DNA of 39,186 nucleotides from NCBI GenBank assembly GCA_016196925.1, contig JACPWS010000100.1, positions 1 through 39,186 on the forward strand, read 5' to 3'. Below are positions 33,754-39,186 of this stretch, piece after piece (position 1 is the first letter of the stretch; each line of letters opens with the position of its first letter). The notes under the pieces were generated by a model, which worked only from the letters and a program-made list of their open reading frames with translations, was not told the DNA's origin and made no database searches. The DNA comes from Burkholderiales bacterium. GTDB lineage: Bacteria; Pseudomonadota; Gammaproteobacteria; Burkholderiales; Burkholderiaceae_D. The position numbers and the translations under genes were made by a program.

Positions 33754-36348
33754 TTACTTGAATGTATATTTTGCTGTCAATTGGAAGCGACGTCCAAATG
33801 GGTTGTTATACGTGGTGTTGTATGGGAAGGATACATTGGCCAACGCACTTCTTGCGTCAAACGGAGGCCTTGCGTCCAGCAAATTGGAGATGTTCAAAGA
33901 CAATTCCACGTTCTTGAAACCCTTGTAACCAGTGAACCAACCCCAGGTGTTGGTTGCAGCTACGCGGCAATAGTCGGTAGGCGCACCATAAATTGCTTTG
34001 ATATTGCAAGTTTCAGCTGGTGTGCCTACGTAATCGTAGCCGGAAATGTAGCTGGTCGATACTTCGTGAGACCAAGCTCCTTTTTCCCAACCCACCGCGA
34101 GCGAACCACGGAATTCGGGTTGGCTGTAGGTCTTGTTGTAATCGACCGTCGGGCTGTCCGGGAATGGAGTGACCAAGTACTCCCTGGTAAGCGACAGTTT
34201 CGAGCGGAAGTTCAGCTTGCCGTTTTCGCCCAGATTTTGTTTGCCCTTGAAATCAAGATCGAAACCGCTAACGGCAGTTTTGCCAATATTGATGTATGGC
34301 AGGCTAATCTGGGTAATATGGCCGCCGGAGTCGCGGGTAATAAACTTGGAGAAATTCGGATCTCTTTGGTTGGATAACAGATAAGTAACATCCAGTGAGC
34401 TGATCTCGTCGCGGCGCTCGATTTTGTAGTAATCGAGAGAGACGCTGTAATCTTTGACCGGCTCCCAAACCAGGCCGACCGTGTTGCTGGTGGACTTCTC
34501 TGGTTTCAGATCACTGTTTCCGGAGATATTTGCTTGAATCGACAAGTTGCAATCCGGCTCGTCGCCGGTTTTGCACAACAGCGGATCTTGCAGACCGTTG
34601 TAGAAACCGACAGAAACTGTGGGGGAAATTTCGCGGAAGTTTGGAGCACGGAAACCTTTTGCGATGGTGCCGCGCAATACCAGCGTCGGCAGCGCGTTCC
34701 ATTTTGCACCGATTTTTGGCGTCACCGAGTTGCCGCCTACGCTGTAGCGGTCAGCGCGCGCAGCGGCGGACAACTCCAGGGATTTCAGCACAGGCATAGT
34801 CAGTTCGGCATAGGCTGAGCTGGTATTGCGAGTGGTCATTGGCAATTTTGGCAGGCCGCCGAAGCCGAACACGTTTTCGGCACCGAAGTTGCCATCGTCG
34901 ATATCGCTGGTGGATTCTCTACGATATTCCAAACCAACAGCCATCCCTGCTGAACCTCCAGGCAATTCAAATAACTCAGAGTTACTGGCCTTGAAATCGG
35001 CGAAGGTCGATTTATTTGTACCCGCACGTTGCAGGGCCGGAGAGATTCTGGCAATCACCGAGCCCGCGTTGGTCAAGCCTGGAACGTAGCTGCCATTGGC
35101 AAGTGCCGCCTCCATCTTGTCGACCAGGATCAGGCCGCGGGAGTCGACGGTTACCTTACTTTGCAGAAAACCTACAGCACTGTCGTAATCCCAGTTACCC
35201 AAGCCGCCTTTCAGGCCTGCGATGATGCGGGTTTCAGTATCTTTTACGTCAAAGCCACGCGCACCGATATCACCGGCACGGAATAGATAACTTTTGCCGC
35301 CGGCATTAGTGACGCCTGTAGGGGTGTTGTAATAGAACTGAGGTTCGTAACGCAGATTGGTTTTGATCTGAGTGACACCGGCTTCCAGAAATGCACTGTG
35401 GTTCGCATTGATTTCGTATACGGCGCGGGCAAATGCCGAATCACGCGTATTTTTGGGCGTTGCATCGATCCAGTCGAAACGATCTATCAGGCAGCGGCCA
35501 TTAGGTGCCAAATTCGCGGCTGTACAACCTGGCAATGCTTTCCAGCCCGTCGCACCGAAGACATTTCCCGGTACCGAGTAAGCACTGCGGCGGTCACCTT
35601 TAGTGATGCCGAAGCCACGGTAGTCCTGGCTGTTATACGCGTTGATGTCGCGCATCGACAATGCATCGCTGTCGTGGTGTTCATAGGTGGCCATGACATT
35701 GTATTTGTCTGCCGCGATTTCGCCCTGTCCATACGACAGGTTGAAATCCTTGGTCTGACCCTTGCCTTTCGAGGTGGCGCCGCCACTAACTTTCACGTCG
35801 CCGCCGGTATAGTCCTTACGCAGCCAGACGTTGATAACGCCGGCAATCGCTTCAGAACCATAGATCGCCGACGCACCGTCCAGCAAAATATCGATGTGAT
35901 CAACCGCACCGACCGGAATGCTGTCGAGATTGGCGAACTGCGATTGGAAACCGGTGATGCCATATTGGGCGATACGACGACCATTGACCAAAACCAATGT
36001 TGCGCCACTACCCAAGCCGCGCAGGGAAGCAGTGGTCGCACCAGGGGAAAAGCCATTGTAATCGACGCCAGACAAAGAGCCTGCATTGTTGGAAGACAGA
36101 TTTTGAATAACGGCGGATAAACTGGTCGCACCGGATTTTTCCAGTTCTGCGCGGCTAATCACTTGTACTGGGGACGCCGTTTCTTTATCTATGCGCTTAA
36201 TGTTCGAGCCGGTGATCTCGATTTTTTGAATCTTAGCAGGTACGGCTGCGGTTTCAGCATGCACATAAGTGCTGGCAATTAATGAACCAGCGAACACGCT
36301 GATTGCCAGGCGTACGGATTGCACACCTATTTTTTCTTTAAAAAACAT
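33754..36348 (-). CDS. TonB-dependent outer-membrane receptor
   Basis: 864 aa. Signal peptide to about residue 31 (STYVHAETA). The TonB-box region KIEITGSNIKRIDKE is typical of the oar/BtuB-like receptors with an ITGSRI box. The plug domain spans about 55-175 (PVQVISRAELEKSG, ASLRGLGSGATLVLVNGRR, VDHIDILLDGASAIYGSEAI, AGVINVWLRKD). The rest is beta-barrel ending in FQLTAKYTFK. The ligand is not obvious; the adjacent exported S9 peptidase suggests peptides. GGGAG lies 7 nt before the start. It and the peptidase have lower GC than most of the window, which may mark transfer. The TonB protein at 1-138 could energise it. Confidence 0.93.
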   Translation of the reverse strand: MFFKEKIGVQSVRLAISVFAGSLIASTYVHAETAAVPAKIQKIEITGSNIKRIDKETASPVQVISRAELEKSGATSLSAVIQNLSSNNAGSLSGVDYNGFSPGATTASLRGLGSGATLVLVNGRRIAQYGITGFQSQFANLDSIPVGAVDHIDILLDGASAIYGSEAIAGVINVWLRKDYTGGDVKVSGGATSKGKGQTKDFNLSYGQGEIAADKYNVMATYEHHDSDALSMRDINAYNSQDYRGFGITKGDRRSAYSVPGNVFGATGWKALPGCTAANLAPNGRCLIDRFDWIDATPKNTRDSAFARAVYEINANHSAFLEAGVTQIKTNLRYEPQFYYNTPTGVTNAGGKSYLFRAGDIGARGFDVKDTETRIIAGLKGGLGNWDYDSAVGFLQSKVTVDSRGLILVDKMEAALANGSYVPGLTNAGSVIARISPALQRAGTNKSTFADFKASNSELFELPGGSAGMAVGLEYRRESTSDIDDGNFGAENVFGFGGLPKLPMTTRNTSSAYAELTMPVLKSLELSAAARADRYSVGGNSVTPKIGAKWNALPTLVLRGTIAKGFRAPNFREISPTVSVGFYNGLQDPLLCKTGDEPDCNLSIQANISGNSDLKPEKSTSNTVGLVWEPVKDYSVSLDYYKIERRDEISSLDVTYLLSNQRDPNFSKFITRDSGGHITQISLPYINIGKTAVSGFDLDFKGKQNLGENGKLNFRSKLSLTREYLVTPFPDSPTVDYNKTYSQPEFRGSLAVGWEKGAWSHEVSTSYISGYDYVGTPAETCNIKAIYGAPTDYCRVAATNTWGWFTGYKGFKNVELSLNISNLLDARPPFDARSALANVSFPYNTTYNNPFGRRFQLTAKYTFK

Positions 36349-36718
36349 CGACTTACTCCCTGTTTGAAAACTGAATGTGTCATTAATACAAAAACTTGCT
36401 TATATAGGGAATCCGGAAGTTTGTCGTTTTCCCAACATTTCTCAGCAATAATTTGCGAGTTGTTTTTTTACGCAGAACAAAAATATGGAAAAAACTTTTG
36501 AAAGGAAATGACTCAAAAAATATTTTGTTTTGTAAAAAAAATATTATGTGGCTAGTTTTTACATTTATGCGCTCTAATGTTGCAGGAAAGCGACGAATTG
36601 TCTTAATTAATTTTGAGAAGAACAATTTATTAAATATTTTGAATGTGCCACACATGAATCGGATGAAACGCCAATTTTTCTGGCGCATCGTTGTACATTT
36701 TTTTACTTAAGAGGGGAC
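36349..36718. other. AT-rich spacer upstream of the receptor gene
   Basis: 370 bp with many A- and T-runs and no credible gene. It must contain the promoter for the receptor gene (minus) and for the small gene at 36719 (plus). TATATA-like boxes are present but no complete promoter can be named with confidence. A short hairpin CGCCA/TGGCG lies just before 36690. The sequence is what one expects of a curved, AT-rich control region. Confidence 0.4.
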
Positions 36719-36988
36719 ATGCCGGAGGGCTTCGCCATCTTGAATTTGGATCGGCGTGCCGACGATATCAGGCCCAGGACTTCGTGCTATTTCGTCAACC
36801 GCCGGCTTCTGGAGAGGCAAGATCCGGCAGCCACGCTGTCGGAGCCTGAGCTGTCTCTCGTGTATTGGCTGGATAAGAATATTCCGGAGAAATACCGCAA
36901 ATCGATTTTGGAAGTCGTGCTGGAACGGAGCAAGGCTTTCGAGAAAATGGGCTTTAAAAACGCGGTGCAGGCCAGGCGGCAAGCTTAG
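36719..36988 (+). CDS. Hypothetical protein, 89 aa
   Basis: I do not recognise the family. The start has a good purine-rich GAGGGG just upstream. The first 40 residues are Arg-rich. The rest is helical and charged (LSEPELSLVYWLDKNIPEKY, then SILEVVLERSKAFEKMGFKN). There is no signal peptide or membrane segment. Base composition fits the GC-rich genes rather than the AT-rich spacer before it. It may be complete or the end of a decayed gene; the following 37007-37242 looks degraded. Confidence 0.45.
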   Translation: MPEGFAILNLDRRADDIRPRTSCYFVNRRLLERQDPAATLSEPELSLVYWLDKNIPEKYRKSILEVVLERSKAFEKMGFKNAVQARRQA

Positions 36989-37006
36989 AACGACAGCTTT
37001 GACACC

Positions 37007-37242
37007 ATGGATGCGCGCAGCGGGCGGATATCGGCATGTCCGATCAACGTGCTTGCCTTGGGCGAAATCCAGGGCGAATACCTGATGTCGGCACTCGGTC
37101 CTTACGATTGCCGGGGGATAGAATTTGCCTACGAGCCGCTGGACGCGGAAGAAGAAAATTGCCGGTGGCGATGCGCGGTGCGATAGGCAAGCCCATGAGC
37201 GCCGAAGTGCTGAAAGCTTCGCTAGTGCGCAGCGCGGTCTGA
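37007..37242 (+). pseudogene. Possible frameshifted gene fragment
   Basis: From the ATG at 37007 the frame reads 59 codons, including NVLALGEIQGEYLMSALGPY and GIEFAYEPLDAEEE, then stops. A second frame continues coding-like sequence (LPVAMRGAIGKPMSAEVLKA) to the TGA at 37242. The switch would fall in the A-rich run near 37150-37160. The end resembles the last helix of a receiver domain, where a Lys-Pro is conserved, but this is weak. It may be non-coding. Confidence 0.25.
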
Positions 37243-37274
37243 CCATGCGTTACTGAATAGTCTGGCATCGAACG

Positions 37275-37311
37275 AAGGAGGGCAGGCGCAAGCCGCTCTC
37301 CTTTATTTTTT
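37275..37311 (+). terminator. Terminator-like hairpin with T-run
   Basis: AAGGAG...GGC pairs imperfectly with GCC...CTCCTT around a GCAA loop and is followed by TATTTTTT. It would end transcripts from the small genes at 36719-37242. Confidence 0.55.
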
Positions 37312-37364
37312 GTAACCGTTCACCCATCCTGGAAGCACTGCCGTTGATGGCGCAAAAACGCTAA

Positions 37365-37418
37365 CCGCGCAGAGGGCGCAGAGAAAAGCTTTTTGTATCC
37401 TCTGCGCCCTCTGCGCGG
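37365..37418. repeat. Long perfect palindrome of the GCAGAGG type
   Basis: Two perfect 19-bp arms (37365-37383 and 37400-37418, CCGCGCAGAGGGCGCAGAG and complement) with a 16-nt loop. Similar CGCAGAGG-rich palindromes are known to be dispersed in many bacterial genomes. No gene. Confidence 0.75.
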
Positions 37419-37487
37419 CTAGGGATTTTTATCGCAGGCTGACTGGTTGCTATTTTTGCAGCTATCGAGCTCTCATGGAAAACATGA

Positions 37488-37579
37488 AAACCTCTCAACA
37501 CAGAGACGCAGAGGCACAGAGAAAACCTTAGCAGCTCTCTGTTTTTCCTCTGGGGCTCCGTGCCTCCTGTGAGAGGTTT
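37488..37579. repeat. Second imperfect GCAGAGG-type palindrome
   Basis: Outer arms AAACCTCTCA/TGAGAGGTTT are perfect; inner AGGCACAGAG pairs with CTCCGTGCCT with one mismatch. It is followed by AAGGTTTTTTT, so it can also terminate transcription on the plus strand. With 37275-37311 and 37365-37418 it fills most of the 448-bp gap before ybaK. Confidence 0.6.
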
Positions 37580-37651
37580 AAGGTTTTTTTCATTTCCCAT
37601 AGGCGGCTGGATAGTTACTATTTTTTTGTCTTCAAGGACCGGCGATCCGCA

Positions 37652-37657
37652 TATAAT
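37652..37657 (+). promoter_or_regulatory. Consensus -10 box upstream of ybaK
   Basis: Perfect TATAAT 33 bp before the ybaK start. The -35 region is weak (TTGTCT is 20 bp upstream). Confidence 0.45.
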
Positions 37658-37690
37658 TTGCCCTGTTTTTATTTGCAGTAAGAGGGTATT

Positions 37691-38182
37691 TTGGCCAAAA
37701 AAGAACACGTATCCGTGACGCAGGCGACGCAGTTCCTGCGCCAGCATAAGGCGGCGTTTTCCGAGCATCCGTATGCCTATGAAGAACACGGCGGCACGGC
37801 GGTGTCGGCGCGCGAGCTGGGGGTGGACGAGCATTGCGTGGTGAAGACGCTGGTGATGCAGGACGAGGCGGCCAGGCCGCTGATCGTGCTGATGCATGGC
37901 GACCGCAAGGTGTCGACCAAGAATCTGGCGCGCCAGATCGGCTGCAAATCGGTAGAGCCGTGCAAGCCGGAAGTCGCCAACAAGCATTCCGGCTTCCTGG
38001 TCGGCGGCACCTCGCCGTTCGGCACCCGCAAGCCCATGCCTGTGTATGTGGAGCGCAGCATCCTGGCGCTGGAAAAAATTTATATCAACGGCGGCCGCCG
38101 CGGTTACCTGGTCGGAATCGCGCCGGGCTTGCTGGAGGCGCTATTGCAGGCGCGTGCTGTCGATTGCGCTTTGGAAGAATAA
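37691..38182 (+). CDS. ybaK: Cys-tRNA(Pro)/Cys-tRNA(Cys) deacylase YbaK
   Basis: Trans-editing factor that removes Cys wrongly attached to tRNA-Pro. 163 aa, normal length. Family blocks are HPYAYEEHGGTAVSARELGV, VVKTLVMQDE, the catalytic Lys region GDRKVSTKNLARQIGCKSVE, and VGGTSPFGTRKPMPVYVE. The start is TTG at 37691 with GAGGG upstream; no ATG fits the conserved N-terminus. It precedes plsY, a neighbourhood common in Burkholderiales, but a repeat with a stem-loop lies between them. Confidence 0.93.
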   Translation: MAKKEHVSVTQATQFLRQHKAAFSEHPYAYEEHGGTAVSARELGVDEHCVVKTLVMQDEAARPLIVLMHGDRKVSTKNLARQIGCKSVEPCKPEVANKHSGFLVGGTSPFGTRKPMPVYVERSILALEKIYINGGRRGYLVGIAPGLLEALLQARAVDCALEE

Positions 38183-38183
38183 T

Positions 38184-38261
38184 AGGGGGTATGTTGTAAA
38201 ATGCGTCTGTCGTCATTGAAAACAAACGGCCTGTAAATATACTGGGGGTAGTATATTTAAG
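38184..38261 (+). repeat. Dispersed 78-bp repeat, copy 2, with G-run stem-loop
   Basis: Aligns over its length with the minus strand of 8338-8415. It ends in perfect 10-bp arms TAAATATACT (38234-38243) and AGTATATTTA (38250-38259) around GGGGGT. The G-run is on the opposite strand relative to copy 1, although the flanking sequence is in the same orientation. TACT-G5-T-AGTA resembles RcnR/FrmR-type operators. It lies directly between ybaK and plsY. Confidence 0.6.
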
Positions 38262-38297
38262 CGCCCGGAAGCTCTTTGCAGCATATTTAGGAAAATA

Positions 38298-38903
38298 ATG
38301 AATACTATTTTGGCCGTGCTGGCCGCTTATCTGATCGGTTCTTTGTCGTTTGCGGTGGTGGTCAGCAAGTTGTTCGGCTTGTCCGATCCGCGCACTTATG
38401 GCTCCAAGAATCCCGGCGCCACCAATGTGCTGCGCAGCGGCAACAAGGCGGCGGCGGTGCTGACGCTGCTCGGCGATGGCTTCAAGGGCTGGTTGGCGGT
38501 GTGGCTGGCGATGAACTACGCAGCGCAATTCGGGCTGGACGACGGCAGCGTGGCGATGGTGGCGCTGGCGGTGTTTATCGGCCATTTGTGGCCGGTGTTT
38601 TTTAAATTCGTCGGCGGCAAAGGGGTGGCGACGGCGGCCGGCGTGCTGCTCGGCCTGAACGTCTGGCTCGGCGCCGGCACGCTGGCGACCTGGCTGCTGG
38701 TGGCGTTCGCCTTCCGCTATTCTTCGCTGGCGGCCCTGATCGCGGCGATTTTCGCACCGATGTACTATGGGCTCTTGTTCGGCTCCGACGTCAAATTGCT
38801 CGCGGTATTCGTCATGAGCGGCTTGCTGGTATATCGCCATCGCCAGAATATCGGCAAGCTGATACAGGGCAAGGAAAGCCGCCTGGGCAGTAAAAAGAAA
38901 TAG
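38298..38903 (+). CDS. plsY: Acyl-phosphate:glycerol-3-phosphate acyltransferase PlsY
   Basis: Inner-membrane enzyme that makes lysophosphatidic acid from acyl phosphate, the first step of phospholipid synthesis. 201 aa with five to six hydrophobic helices. The three conserved loops are visible: GSLSFAVVVSK with YGSKNPGATNVLRSGNK, GDGFKG, and GHLWPVFFKFVGGKGVATA. AGGA precedes the ATG. It is followed by a strong terminator at 38987-39023. Confidence 0.95.
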   Translation: MNTILAVLAAYLIGSLSFAVVVSKLFGLSDPRTYGSKNPGATNVLRSGNKAAAVLTLLGDGFKGWLAVWLAMNYAAQFGLDDGSVAMVALAVFIGHLWPVFFKFVGGKGVATAAGVLLGLNVWLGAGTLATWLLVAFAFRYSSLAALIAAIFAPMYYGLLFGSDVKLLAVFVMSGLLVYRHRQNIGKLIQGKESRLGSKKK

Positions 38904-38986
38904 CGCGCATCGCGATTGACCTCATCGTCAGGCGCGTGCCGGTGTTGACCATCCCGACCGCGGATGCCGGAGATTCGTCGAACCAG

Positions 38987-39023
38987 AAAAAAACCGTCGC
39001 CCCTGCGTTGACGGTTTTTTTTT
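38987..39023. terminator. Strong Rho-independent terminator after plsY
   Basis: AAAAAAACCGTC (38987-38998) pairs with GACGGTTTTTTT (39010 onward), ending in nine T. The A-run on the other side lets it also serve the convergent gene at 39056. Confidence 0.9.
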
Positions 39024-39055
39024 GTGGCGCCGGCGCCCGCGAACGGCGCTACGGT

Positions 39056-39186
39056 CTAATGTTCGTCGCCGGCGATCCAGTCCGGTTTTTCTGTCTCTAT
39101 GTAATGCAGCAGGGCGTCGACCACTTCGGGGTCGAATTGGGTGGCGCGCCTGGCCTTGATGTAATCGAGCACTTCGGGCAGCGGCC
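39056..39186 (-). CDS. HD-GYP domain protein, C-terminal end (cut by window edge)
   Basis: The minus strand reads ...PLPEVLDYIKARRATQFDPE then VVDALLHYIETEKP and a TAG at 39056-39058. The block EVLDYI-xxx-R-x-TQFDPEVVDALL is the usual end of an HD-GYP domain, which hydrolyses c-di-GMP or acts as a metal-dependent phosphohydrolase. The catalytic HD and GYP motifs lie outside the window, so activity cannot be judged. Confidence 0.65.
   Translation of the reverse strand, partial: PLPEVLDYIKARRATQFDPEVVDALLHYIETEKPDWIAGDEH

Overview
The window looks like chromosomal DNA of a Betaproteobacterium of the order Burkholderiales, most likely Oxalobacteraceae (Janthinobacterium/Collimonas/Undibacterium-like). 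The grounds are the mostly GC-rich coding, the housekeeping order miaA, MFS, mutL, dedA, amiC, tsaE, queG, the neighbouring pairs ogt-xerD and ybaK-plsY, a MutL with its own endonuclease motif (usual where MutH is absent), and a DctSR-controlled TRAP transporter. The family assignment is inference; no database was searched.

Layout. 1-138: N-terminus of a TonB protein. 299-5992: an alpha-glucan module with a secreted pullulanase, divergent from glucokinase and a GH13 alpha-glucosidase; two HexR-like palindromes lie in the divergent promoter region. 5993-8311: an unstable accessory block in which two AT-rich genes of unknown function, a degraded partial duplicate of one of them and an acetyltransferase fragment separate the alpha-glucosidase from a truncated second copy of itself. 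8338-12029: a cluster of poorly characterised membrane and possibly metal-related genes (Lipoprotein_15 repeat protein and CbiM-like permease on one strand; DUF1326, DUF2182 and an EamA transporter on the other). 12071-23097: elongator tRNA-Met, miaA, Bcr/CflA transporter, mutL, dedA, amiC, tsaE, a GGDEF-EAL c-di-GMP protein and queG, with several dispersed repeats between them. 23098-24105: about 1 kb without genes, built of nested palindromic repeats. 24106-29731: DctR/DctS two-component system divergent from dctPQM. 29732-31579: a candidate small RNA, then ogt and xerD. 31636-36348: a lower-GC pair, TonB-dependent receptor and S9 peptidase. 36349-39186: AT-rich spacer, a small unknown gene, palindromic repeats, ybaK, plsY, and the C-terminus of an HD-GYP protein.

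How the parts fit. Pullulanase debranches alpha-glucans, alpha-glucosidase releases glucose and glucokinase feeds it into central metabolism. DctSR probably senses C4-dicarboxylates and drives their import by DctPQM. The TonB-dependent receptor and S9 peptidase suggest uptake and cleavage of peptides, with the TonB protein at the left edge a possible energiser. TsaE, MiaA, QueG and YbaK all serve tRNA modification or tRNA quality control.

The most unusual material is non-coding. There is a family of palindromes centred on GCATGC whose stems co-vary between copies. A 78-bp repeat occurs twice, its terminal stem-loop carrying the G-run on opposite strands. There are also two MITE-like elements and a possible 190-nt RNA gene. 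The DUF1326-DUF2182 locus and the two AT-rich genes are the best candidates for undescribed protein functions.
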